Part shown: positions 1 to 13,373 of the stretch, piece by piece
How the letters are laid out: each line of letters starts with the position of its first letter
How positions within the stretch are numbered: position 1 is the stretch's first letter
From: Globodera rostochiensis
Lineage: Eukaryota; Nematoda; Chromadorea; Rhabditida; Heteroderidae
DNA: 64,000 nucleotides
Assembly (NCBI GenBank): GCA_018350325.1
Contig: JAEVLN010000002.1
Span: 3,746,295 to 3,810,294 of the forward strand
Direction: 5' to 3'
Notes under the pieces: model-generated
Told to the model about the DNA's origin: nothing
Seen by the model: only the letters and a program-made list of their open reading frames with translations
Databases searched by the model: none
Program-made: the position numbers and the translations under genes

Positions 1-193
1 TGTTCATTCTGTAATTGCCCGAAATTCCGCTAAGCCCTCAATAATCAAATGGGGATTGATGACGGCGCCAAGATGGCCGGCGCCAAGTTGTATAGGAGTT
101 TAAGCCAAAAATTGGTTTTTGTACAAATAAACAAAATTTATTCCATCTAAAAGTTGGACGGAGGACGACTCGTTCCCGGCCAACTCGTTCACC

Positions 194-484
194 TTTTCAA
201 CTGTTTTTTCGTTATAACTTTTTTCAAAGCTAACTAAATCAAACAATTTTGATATCATTCGAAAGCTTAGTAGGAGGAGAAGCTATTAGCAAGCAAAAGC
301 TAAGCGATTGGCCAAGCCTCAAAAAAGTTATGGCCAGAAAACGTTTTTTGGCCATACTTGGCCATAACTTTTTTGAGGCTTGGCCAATCGCTTAGCTTTT
401 GCTTGCTAATAGCTTCTCCTCCTAACAAAATTGTTTGATTTAGTTAGCTTTGAAAAAAGTTATAACGAAAAAACAGTTGAAAAA
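194..484. repeat. Foldback (hairpin) element
   Basis: Two pairs of arms face each other. Outer arms at 194-250 and 427-484 and inner arms at about 271-335 and 360-424 are near-perfect reverse complements, leaving a loop of about 25 nt near 336-359 and a 20-nt one-sided bulge at 251-270. I see no coding potential or target-site duplication. Related but diverged sequence occurs at about 46261-46375, so this is a dispersed family. Confidence 0.85.
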
Positions 485-940
485 ACCCTAAAATTTCAGC
501 AAAAACAAAGAAAAATAATTCTAAATTTGTTTATCGCTTACATAAAATGCGGGAAAAAGCCTAAAAATTCGTTCGCTCCTTTGCAATTTATGCTTTGAAA
601 TGAAATGGAAATTGAATGAATTCACTGCGAAATGAACGGAATAAAAAGCGATAAACATTTTGAAGAGGGATTTGTGGAAGAAATTGGGATGGAATTTGGG
701 AATGAAAGTGACCAAAAGCATGTGAATATACAATTTATTTATTTGCCAGCGAAAATTGGCTCAAATTTATGGAACGGAATGAAACAACGAAAGTCCAACA
801 AACAAATTATTGTCGCGGTGGTGCCGACCGCGAATTTGCCTGTGAGCAGTGAAAAATTGGCTCGGATTTGTGTCGGAGACGAAGAAAAGAGTTTTTGCGA
901 GGTATTGGCGGGCGGGACGATTTTAAGGGAAGCGGCGGAG

Positions 941-1049
941 GGGGGGGGGGGGCGGCACTCCCCCCCCCCCCCCCCCCCCCAACCCCGGGGGGGGGGGGGG
1001 GGGGGCACACTCCCCCCCCCCCCCCCTCCAACCGGGGGGGGGGGGGGGA
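941..1049. repeat. Alternating poly-G / poly-C tract
   Basis: Runs of 10 to 20 G and C alternate in an otherwise AT-rich setting. Any open frames across it are compositional artefacts. Run lengths should be treated as uncertain because homopolymers are error-prone in assemblies. Confidence 0.9.
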
Positions 1050-2252
1050 AGGCATTTTCTCTGAGAGATGGGAAGTGAATGACAAATGAAATCGCGCCGT
1101 ATTAGCCTCGGTACTTTTTTTGCAATGCTTTTCCCCCCCCCCCTCAGTTCAACATATCATCGTCTCTTTCCAACATCATCTTTTCATCGTCATTTCACCA
1201 TCAATCACTATACACTTCAATCTCATCACTTCTTCCTCCCATCCAAATTGAGCCCTTGAAGAAAGTGCACCAAGAGAGGCGATTGAGCCAAATTTGGCCG
1301 ATAGCATAAAAATGTCAAAAGCACTCGAGGGGGGGGGGGGGGGGGGGTAAATGCAAACGCATTTCTCAAAGGAAATTGAGAAGGGTTTGTTTTGTGGAAT
1401 GAACGTATCGGCGCAAATTGCCGAAAAGGCGCTCGGGAAAGCGACAGGCGAGACTCCGGGCTCCGGAAGAAGTCCCCGCGCACCCGCTCCGCGGGTCCCC
1501 GCGCGCTCCCCCCCCCCAAGCGCTCGTCAGATTTCTTCCTCCGCCTCCGTCTCGCCCCATTACTTGCCTTGCTCCATCTCCGCATGCTCGCTGTTGGCGG
1601 ACAGCTACGCGGCCTTTCATTTGGTCGATCCAGAATAGAATTCGACACTACCAAATAAATTTTTAAAGATTAAATAATAATTTTAAAAATTTTTAAATCG
1701 CATTTCGGCCATAGCCGAAAAAAAGTAGAGGAAAGTTTCCCCTTCCACCCCATTTAAACAGAGGCGGGGGTGGATGAAAGTGTGTGAGTGCCACCGCTTT
1801 CTCAAATATTTGTTCGCCCCTCGGGGGATAGGGGGGGGGGGGGGAGAAAACGGAGGAAATTAGTCGGTGAAAGTTCGATGAAAGGGGCAAGAGAGATGCA
1901 AATTGACGGCACAATGGACGAATTGGGCGGGCAAAACGCAACAAATGACACGGAAAACGACGAATAAAAAGGCCATGGGTTGTCAAAAGGGAAGTGAAGT
2001 TGAGGGAAACCAAGGATGGGAGATGGTCGAGGGTAGGAGGAAAGTGCCAATGCCAATATTAATTGGTAGTGGAGGTGGTTGGGCACGGAATTGGTTGTCT
2101 CATTCCTTTCCGCACGATAAATAGGGACCATAAAAGCAATCGTTTTGACTGGTTTCTTGTAGCTTAGCAGTTAATTAACCTAATTAATTATATGGCTAAG
2201 CACAAATTGACAAAGGATTTTATTCAATTAACGAGTAAACATCGCTCATTGG

Positions 2253-3483
2253 CAGGGCTGCTACTTTTAGGTTTGGAAAATCTCGAAATAGGTGAAAAAA
2301 GTGCCAAAATAGGTACTAAAAACCGGGTTTAAAATGGTTAATTCATACATATGTCATTCTACAGAGCAAATGCATCAATAAAATTGACTCAAAAGAAAAT
2401 AAGGTACAAACTGAAGAACACAAACGAATACCTTTTAGCCCAGAGTGCGTAACTGTACTTTTTTAAAAAGATTTGTATTGTTTTTTTAGAGGTCAAATTT
2501 TTGTTTTTTTTTTGAATAATTTCCGAAATTAATTGCACATTAGAGCCAATAATTTTTTAAATTTGTTCTTACATATTTTGTAGAGAAGGGAAGGGCATCA
2601 GTATGTAACCGGATCCCAAACAGTGTCCGAAAGCCGGAATTCCTGACCCAAAAATGCACGGAAAATTCAAATTTTTTGAGAATTTTTATTCACTTTTAAA
2701 TGAGGGGGGGGGGGGGGGGGTCGGCGGTGCCGATAGTTCGGCCGAGAAAATTTTGAATTTTCGACTAATTTGTTAAGGGATTTGCAACCAAAATTTTTAA
2801 TGGGAGAGATCCGGTAAAGCAAAATTTTTACATTAATCGGCAATCTTGGTTATGAAAATTGCAGCAAAAATTAAGAAGGGGCGAATTTTTTTCAAAAATC
2901 TTATTTTTGCCGCATTTTAATTAAAATATTTGAAAATTATTTTTCTTTAATGAAAGAGCGAAGAGAGAGAGAGTAACGGCCGAATAAATGTTAATAATCG
3001 CTCTCAAGCGGATTCGAACCTACACGAGCATTTTACTTCCCGAAGAGACAAACCGCCTGACCATCGATTACTGTCAAGAATTTTGTTAAAAAGAAATAAA
3101 TTTTTTGACAAAAAGTACGCATCCACCACAGTCAAGCCCTTGGAAAAAATGAATTTTGTCACTCAATGATGCGGGAACGGGGTCGGGGTGACAACCCTAG
3201 TCGAGATCTTCAGAAATAAAATGTACTTTTTTTAAAGATTTGTACTTTATTGGGGTACACGTCCTTTTTTGTCCTTTGTTTGAGATTTCTGGAGCATTTT
3301 GATTGTAATCTTTAGACAGATGGCCAAATTTGTTAATTTTAAAGCATTTTTTGCATTCTTTTTTGAATTTTCGCTTTAAAAATGTCCAAAATGTAACAAA
3401 TTTGTTTATTTTTATCCAAATTCTGATTTACTGATTTTTCGTGCCTTTTAAGCGCTTGCGTTTTCCTAAAAGTAGCAGCCCTA
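2253..3483. mobile_element. TIR-bounded non-autonomous DNA element (about 1.2 kb)
   Basis: The left end CAGGGCTGCTACTTTTAGG (2253-2271) is repeated as its reverse complement at 3465-3482, with one terminal mismatch. No transposase frame is visible inside. The adjoining octamers (2245-2252 and 3484-3491) agree at only 5 of 8 positions, so a target duplication is not demonstrated. The interior holds a poly-G run, a GC palindrome (2721-2746) also found in other elements here, and a tRNA-like segment. Confidence 0.65.
3000..3078 (-). other. tRNA-like relic (pol III A/B-box signature)
   Basis: Read on the minus strand, the segment has a B-box match (GGTTCGAATCC) and an A-box-like TGGTCAGGCGG at tRNA-like spacing, and about six pairs of acceptor-like ends (TAATCG with CGATTA). 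The T-stem pairs poorly and no proper anticodon arm forms. It is more likely a tRNA pseudogene or tRNA-derived SINE fragment than a working tRNA. Confidence 0.45.
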
Positions 3484-3722
3484 CTTATATGTATAGGCTT
3501 TCAAACATGCTGAATGAATATGACAATAAAATTTTGCTATTAACTTTTTTTTCTATGTTTAAAAATCCGGTACGAAAATTCGCCGGATTCGGATCCGGGA
3601 AATCATGCCGGTGGAATTTTTTCGGATAATCCTGATCCGAAAGGCTCAAAAAAAACCCGGATTCGGGACCTGGATCTAGAAAACCCGACCGGAGTCCGAT
3701 CGCTCAAAAAATTTCAGACCGA

Positions 3723-7014
<3,292 letters not shown>

Positions 7015-8640
7015 ATCGACTTAAAGCGTTCCTCGTTTGTGCGGGTCACAAATTATTTTTGACTTTAAATATCCCCTCAGGAGTTAATTGTTTTTATCTG
7101 GCATGGTCTATCGTTGTGCAATCATTATAATCTCCATTCCGACCGGCATAAATATAAATAAATCGTTGCATAAATAGTACTTGTCAGGTCTAATAAAAAG
7201 TAGTTAACGTGAATCACTTTCCCAAATTTTCTTCCATAAATTGTAATGTTTTGGCGATCGGTAATCCTAAGAATGGGGTTCCGAATTTTTTTTGAAAAGT
7301 TGATCAAAATTTACATCAAGGGGTTTGTTAAATCATTGATGCGCAATTTTTAGGTCCCCTCTATGCTTTTTCAAAATTTGGGCAGGTTTAAATGCTCGTC
7401 CCAATAAAATTTTTGATTGCTTTTTCATTTCAGCACCTAAGAAAACGTATTAAAGTGGTTTTGAGTGATTTTGACTCTGGCCCGTACAATACATATTTTC
7501 CATAAAATAAGAGCAAAAAACTATTTTTTTCGTATTTTTTATTTATAAAGAGCGAAAGAAAATATTTATAGTGTAAACAATTAATTAATCTAAACGGCGA
7601 AATTGCGTGGCTTTGGGCTGAATGGAAATGTGGAAGCTCAACTTTTATTCGGACATTACGGAGGGCGCAAATTAAATCCGAAATAAAAATCGGAGGGAAA
7701 TGTTTTGTTCTTCAACAAAACATGGCTTTTGGCATGAGGCGTTTTTGGAATTGAATTTGCTAAATGATTTGGGGGGGGGGGAAAGTGGCGGCACTTTCTG
7801 TGAGTGTATAAAAGGTGCAAATTCCTTTCAATTTTATCAAAAAATTTAATCGACCAGCTTCAAAACGACGATGTTGTTCCCCTGCGGAGTTTCGGCTAAA
7901 GGAGCGGAGGCCATCGTTCACACCGATCAAATGACCAAAACGGAGGCACACAAACGCTACAACTGACTAAATCTTTTATTTGTTTTGCTTCAAAATTTTG
8001 AAGATAATTATGTTTTCTGTTAGGATTTCACAGCACCGGTTATCCGGGACCGGTTCGAATAACACTTTTATTGACTTAGAAAATTTTTATTTTTCAAAAA
8101 ATGTGCCCGATTATTACCGTTTAGCGCCAGAGACTTACAATTAAATAAATGAACTAATTTTTTTGTAAATGTTAAGAATTTTATTTTATAAACTTTTTCA
8201 AAGAATATTAAAAAGAGGAATGAAAATTTCCGTTTTTTCCAAATTCCATTCATTGACCTCCGCCGGTCATCACCTTTCGATTTCGGTCACTTACAATTAG
8301 TGTGTACTGTACGTGAAAAAAATGTATTTGAATTTCGAAAGGACAATTTTAACGGACGGATAATGGGGGGAGGGGGGATGCGTTGAAACTCACTCCCATT
8401 TTCTGGCCTAAATACCGACTAACACAAACCAATCATTCATTCATTCGTTGGAATTTCCCGATGCTTTCTTTTGCTTACTTTTTTTTTTTTTGATTTTTTA
8501 CGCAAATAGGCCAAATTTTGCCAACCTGTGCTTGTCCTGCCACAAAATGCTCCACAACATCCGCCCACTCTCTACAATCAGCTGGCATTTTTTGCGCTTA
8601 CTTCTTCCTGAAATGTTTTGTGGCATTTTATTGGCCTCCA
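7015..8640. other. Intergenic region, no gene seen
   Basis: AT-rich sequence with poly-G near 7771-7780 and 8365-8378. Open frames are short and lack homology or consistent splice structure. Confidence 0.6.
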
Positions 8641-8648
8641 AAAGAAGG

Positions 8649-8657
8649 CGTATATAA
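8649..8657 (+). promoter_or_regulatory. Candidate TATA box of the Lys-rich secreted gene
   Basis: GTATATAAG lies about 70 bp upstream of ATG 8725, a plausible distance for a short-leader animal gene. Supported by motif and position only. Confidence 0.45.
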
Positions 8658-8724
8658 GCAATGGAAAAAATGAAGAGAAAGTGCCATTCAAATACATTCA
8701 ACATTTCAATTAATTCTCTGCAAA

Positions 8725-10029
8725 ATGCGCGCCATTCTTTTCTTTGCCGTAGTTTGCCTGGTTTTGGCCGCTATTCTAGAGACGGGTCGGTGAATTATTC
8801 GGATAAATTTAAAACATAATTCCAATTTATGCATTTTCAGCGAATTCAAAGCCAGATGCCAAAAAGGCGAAAAAGGGTTCGGGAATTTTTTTTAATTATT
8901 TTTGCGAAAGCGCAATTATTTCTTTCTTTACGCATTTCAGGGGCAGCTGCATCGTCATCAAAAACAAAAACGGCGACTAAAGCTGGTCCTCCGACGACCT
9001 CTAGCAAAAAATCTGCTCCAGGTAAAACATTTTTATGTATTTGGCATGGTTTGGGTTGGGTCCTGATCAGACCCTCTGGTCCGATTCATTTCTTGGTAAC
9101 AAAACCAGACAAGACCAAAGTCCGGGATTTGCTGATCAATCAGCAGAGAATAAAAAGTATTTGGCATGGTTTGGGTCCTGATCAGACCCTCTGGTCCGAT
9201 TCATTTCTTGGTAACAAAACCAGACAAGACCAAAGTCCGGGATTTGCTGATCAATCAGCAGAGAATAAAAATCTTTTTGGCTTTGAAGGAAATAAGAAAG
9301 CCGCCGCCACAACGACTAAAAAAGATAAGAAGGCAACAAAGCCGAAAAAAGGTAGGGTTTTCAAAAGAATTTCCACCGACCTACTGACAATGAAAAAATC
9401 AGTTCAAAAAGAAAAGCGAAAGAGTCCGTTAAAGAAGGACAAAGCCCAACCACCCATCAAAATCCAAGCAAAAATGGGTTTGTTAAATTTTGGAATAATT
9501 TTATGCTTAAACAAATGATTTTCAGCCAAAAAGCCGGAGACTGCGAAGCCAGCGGTTGTCAAGAAGTCCCCCAGCGCCAACAACAGGGCAATTCGGCCAA
9601 TTACCAGACTGTCCAATTTGTTCACCAAGGCTTCTGAGCCGAAACAGCGGCGAGTGCTGACTCTGTCCGACCCATCCGGTGACGTTGTCGCTGCATCTGA
9701 ACCAATTATTGTTGGATATTCCGAAGGTAGTGAATGATTGAGTGATGTCCTATTACACTGATTCTCGAGGAGGCACACTGTCCTTTTAGTCTCGATTTGA
9801 GAGCCCAAATCCGCTTAATCCCGACATTTAATTGAAAGAAATAGACGCTGAGGACACGTCTGGCAGCGACTTTGACATGGACTTCGACGAAGAACATTAT
9901 GTGAATGAGAAGGCGGACTACAACGATTTCGCGGCTAACAATGATGAGCTGGAGGAGGAGAAGCCGTTCAATGATTACAGTGGAATGGGACTTGAGCAGA
10001 ACATGTCAAAATCAGTTATGGTCAACTGA
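8725..10029 (+). CDS. Secreted Lys-rich protein with acidic C-terminus, unknown family
   Basis: Seven exons can be joined in frame. Exon 1 (ATG 8725) is a clear signal peptide, MRAILFFAVVCLVLAAILET. The next four exons are short and Lys/Ala/Pro/Thr-rich, several ending in KK; the sixth contains PITRLSNLFTKASEPKQRR; the last is acidic (DAEDTSGSDFDMDFDEE) and ends at TGA 10027-10029. All six introns I place interrupt codons after the first base, so every internal exon is symmetric. Intron 3 (about 9030-9286) contains a 113-119 bp tandem duplication. A secreted basic/acidic protein of unknown family could be a parasitism effector or a matrix/mineral-binding protein; the sequence does not say which. 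Confidence 0.75.
9038..9271. repeat. Tandem duplication inside intron 3 of the Lys-rich gene
   Basis: A segment starting near ATTTGGCATGGTTTGGG and ending near CAGCAGAGAATAAAAA occurs twice in direct succession; the first copy has 6 extra bases (GGTTGG). The copies are otherwise almost identical, so the duplication is recent. Both copies stay open in one frame, but the phase-consistent splice model places them in the intron. Confidence 0.85.
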
Positions 10030-10517
10030 TCAGAGGAACCGAGAGATTTGGACAATTCATGGCGATAGAATGATTTTATTTATTTGTTTTTACACACAAA
10101 AATATATATTATATTATATATATATATATAGATTTTATTGCATTTTTATATTTATTTGGTAATCAATCAATTTATATTAAAATCGGCAGGCCTTTTTTCG
10201 TTTACGCATTATTTTCAATGCAAATGTTTTATTTATTCGAGAATTGGTTGGAACCGGCACCCAAACTATCTAATTAACAAAAAACCTTTTTGAGAAACCG
10301 GAATCTTTTAAATTATTTGTATTTCCAAAGAGAAAGAAATTATTTTTACTATTTAATTGCCTAATTAATTTCAATATATTAAGCGTATGAGTCATGAACA
10401 TTCAATGGAAGAAAAGCATTGTAAACCTATTTTGGCAGCTAAATTATTCTGAGCTTTATTTGTCGATTCAATTATAAAAAACGTCGAGAAAAATTTATTT
10501 GAATTTATTGGAACGAA

Positions 10518-10530
10518 TTTGTATATATAA
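10518..10530 (+). promoter_or_regulatory. Candidate TATA box of the Cys-rich peptide gene
   Basis: A TATATATAAAAAGG-like motif lies about 100 bp upstream of ATG 10627. It resembles the placement at the preceding secreted-protein gene. Motif and position only. Confidence 0.4.
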
Positions 10531-10626
10531 AAAGGAGGGAAGCGACATTCCTTAAACTAAACAAATAAATTCCGAATTAACCGCCCCCCCCCAAAAGAAT
10601 GAATTCCCAATCGAATAATCATTGCC

Positions 10627-10925
10627 ATGTTAGCCGTTGCCATGCTGTCCGTGGTTGTTCTGCTGGTTGACTGTTTAGGGTTGTCGTTTTCAAAGCCGAC
10701 CCTATCGAAACATTTCATTTATTTTTTGAAAAATTTTTCTTTTTTTTTCACAGTTTCGATGTCGCAATGTCCAAATTTGTTTTGATTAGGTCGCTTCGGC
10801 TTCAAAGAATTGGCCAGAAACCGACCGAAAACTCTAATTTTGTAACGTTTATTATAATTTGCAATGCATGCCAAGATATTTGTCCCGACATTTGTGCTTT
10901 CGATGGCACTCATTGCATCTGCTAA
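10627..10925 (+). CDS. Small secreted cysteine-rich protein (putative), two exons
   Basis: Exon 1 (10627-10679) encodes a hydrophobic signal peptide, MLAVAMLSVVVLLVDCLG. A GT-AG intron (10680-10753, acceptor TTTTTTTTCACAG) joins it, phase 2, to exon 2 (10754-10925), which is open for 57 codons and ends at TAA 10923. The predicted protein has 74 residues. Its last 22 hold six cysteines in the spacing C-x2-C-x3-C-x3-C-x6-C-x-C, a pattern typical of small disulfide-stabilised secreted peptides. No continuous frame covers the gene, so single-frame ORF scans miss it. I cannot assign a family. Overlapping short frames on both strands are weaker. Confidence 0.55.
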
Positions 10926-11180
10926 TTGGTCGTTTAATAATTATAAAACCAAAAAATTACATTTTTAATCATTCAAAATTTACTTTATCATATTTAAAAA
11001 AAGTTCCTTCAGAGTTAATGAAAAACGGCGCAGACGACAAAAGTGATTGGGTGGAGTCGGAAAAGACGGGACGGAAATGAACAGACAAAGAATAATTACA
11101 ATTTTAAATGTGAACAAATAAATTACAAAAATGCATAAAATAAAAATGATAAAAAGATTTATTTTGCCAATAAAAGCAAT

Positions 11181-11838
11181 TCACTGACAAATTTGCTGTT
11201 TCATCACTTCAAAGCCCTGCGAATGCGCAATTGCTTTGAATTGGTCAAATTGGTGGGCCGTCGAATGGACAAAAAAGTGAATTTTTTGAAACAAAATTTG
11301 AACTGCTGGCAAATTGTTCAAATGTGCGTTGGCATAAAATGGTTGGCACATTTTGTCCATTTGGTAGAGAAAACTGAGGTAAATATTCATGTTCAAAAGC
11401 TTCTTTTCCATTTCGTCTTTGTCATTTGGCCATTCTTTTTCGTCCAAAAAAGTCTGCAGTTAATTAATAATTTAATTAATAATTTGAACATTTTTACCTT
11501 AATATTGTCAATGTAAAAGTTTGTTATTTCGGCCTTTTTACGGCATTTTGCATTTAAACGCTGGCGAAAGATTTCAAAGTGCCGTTTGAACATATCGAAT
11601 ATTGGCCTTAAATGGACCAATTTGCAGGCAATCCGCCGCGTTTTTATCCTCAAAAAATTGTCCAATTCCCCAAATCTGTGGGGGTTCGATTCTGCCGAAA
11701 CTCCAATCACAAAAAAGGCTATTTCGATGCCCAAAACGGCCGTGTCTGCAACTCTTCCTGCATTCACTAAACCGGTTTTCTTCGATACGTACTCGGCTTC
11801 AATTCCATCAAAATTAGACAATTTATTCTAAAAGTTTT
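11181..11838 (-). CDS. Hypothetical protein, 5' end not resolved
   Basis: Two exons on the minus strand join cleanly. The upstream one begins at an acceptor near 11838 and runs to about 11500, ending in ITNFYIDNIK; after an intron of about 44 nt, the downstream one runs to the stop near 11181 (TFLDEKEWPNDKDEMEKKLL... to QQICQ). The encoded sequence is mixed alpha-helical in character with no motif I recognise. No good start exon is visible between 11840 and 12160. It may be the 3' part of the gene at 12161-12995 (alternative splicing) or a separate gene. Confidence 0.45.
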
Positions 11839-12160
11839 GAATGATTTAAAAATTTCCGGTTTTAGCGCAACTTTCGGAACATTTTGGTGGAAGATTTTGA
11901 GTTTTTGTGTTTTGGTTTTCAAATAAAATCTTTTTAATTTCCTATCGAATGAAACAATGGGGCGGGCAAATCAAAAGATGGGAGTAATGGAGGATGGTGA
12001 CGAATAAGAATTTGGGCGGATTCGGAAGTTTTTATATTTTAGCTTAAAATCATCTCAAATTATTTTTGCAATATTTTAAATTTGCTTATTTTTGTTTTGA
12101 AAAATAAAATAAAAAATAAGGGAGGAAGGAAATAAGCCCGGGCAAACCGGGTTAAGGTCG

Positions 12161-12995
12161 TTATAATCTTAAATAAATTTGTAATGCGATAATTAAATTG
12201 GAAATTTCAACTCCGAAATATACTCCAGCAGATCTGAATGCTGTTTGCTTCTCAATTAATTCCTGCACTGCGAGTTGCTCTTTGATCACTGTCCACATTT
12301 TGTTGCTATTTCCAACAAATTGTTCTATCGTCTGATCAACTTTTTGGACAATTTCAATTTCAATTTCAATTTCATTTTTAATTGTTTTTTGCTTTTTTCC
12401 CCGAGTCTTTTTTTTTGTCATTTTTTCCAAAATCTCAACATTGTCACTGTCCGGATCAACCAAAAATTGATCACCTAAAATAGGGAATGGGAAATTGATT
12501 TTTGGAAATATAAGGCATTTGATGGTGAGTTATATAATAAATAAAAATATATTTGACACGAAATTACCGTAATTCTCTCCAACAGCACCGAATAATAATT
12601 GAATTTGGTCATTTACTTTTGTTGAATGCACTGTATTTGCCGTTGTTGAAGCATTGGCCTTCTCTGCCAAAGGTTCGTTTTGTTTGAATATATACTAAAA
12701 TAATTGTTGAATTGACTAAATATTCAATTAAATTAAATTAATTAATTAATTGCTGCCTCACTTTGTTTATGTCTGTATCTTCTTGGCCGGCAAGTTCGCA
12801 AAGTGTCCAAAATTCTTCGTCTTCAATTGACATTTGGCGATAGAAAAAAAGTTGTTGCATTTGGCTGTGATGGATTGATGCCGGAGGGGAGGACCCTTCG
12901 CCCTCGGCGGAAAAAGTGCCCTTATTTTTGTCCTTCGATTCTTTGGTGCCAACGCAAAAGTTAATGAGCAAAATTTGCATTAAAATTGAAAACAT
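12161..12995 (-). CDS. Hypothetical secreted protein, three exons
   Basis: The start ATG (12995-12993) opens a signal-peptide-like N-terminus, MFSILMQILLINFCVG, followed by a hydrophilic region. Exon 1 ends after DTDINK (about 12762). Exon 2 (about 12570-12700) encodes YIFKQNEPLAEKANASTT through GAVGENY and joins in phase to exon 3, which starts GDQFLVDPDSDNVEIL and ends at the stop near 12161. Exon 3 has a Lys-rich stretch, an Ile-Glu dipeptide run (EIEIEIEI) and a helical C-terminus (VQKVDQTIEQFVGNSNKMW). All junctions are GT-AG. I recognise no family. A secreted protein of unknown function is the most that can be said. Confidence 0.6.
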
Positions 12996-13373
12996 TTTAT
13001 TAATGTTGTGACGTTCAAAATAATTAAGCTAATACATTATTCATTTCTAAAGGCGCAATAACATTAAACCATTTCCCAATCAATCCAACGCAATAAATTG
13101 CCTTGAAAATGCAATCGAAACGTGTAAATCAATAACATTTTATGCCTAAATTGTAAAATAATTTATCTTTTTATATATTTTTGTTTATTTAAAGCAAAAT
13201 AAAATGAATAAAAGTGTCACAGCGGTTTCTGTTGTTTAATACGCTTACAAAGATATATTACCAAAGTATCCGGATGTGTTGGCAAAGTATGGCAGTTACG
13301 GACACAGATGAAGCGAGATTAGGGATAGAAAAGGACATTCGAGAGTCTTGGCATTATGAAAATGTTGTTATTG
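12996..13373. other. Intergenic region, nothing recognised
   Basis: AT-rich sequence between two minus-strand genes. It holds no open frame of note and no repeat I can define; it presumably includes the 3' end region of the acyltransferase and the promoter of the secreted gene. Confidence 0.5.

Larger units (their letters stand above)
1..3722. other. Gene-free region upstream of the acyl-CoA synthetase
   Basis: No open frame here has protein-like composition or homology I recognise. Frames between 632 and 1090 run through poly-G/poly-C and encode only Gly/Pro. The stretch holds a foldback hairpin (194-484), long G/C runs (about 940-1050, 1330-1348, 1830-1843, 2704-2720), a TIR-bounded element (2253-3483) and a tRNA-like relic (about 3000-3078). 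Bases 3570-3715, just before the first synthetase codon, are a degenerate run of CCGGA-type motifs. Confidence 0.6.

Noticed and set aside
632..1089. Gly/Pro-rich frames on both strands
   Set aside because: They depend on poly-G/poly-C runs whose lengths are unreliable.
1226..1666. Overlapping 82-142 codon frames on both strands
   Set aside because: Arg/Pro/Ser-rich in every frame, no splice or start context; a local GC-rich stretch explains them.
3000..3078. Functional tRNA genes at 3000-3078 and 46537-46610
   Set aside because: B-box and part of the A-box match, but neither forms a proper acceptor stem and anticodon arm together.
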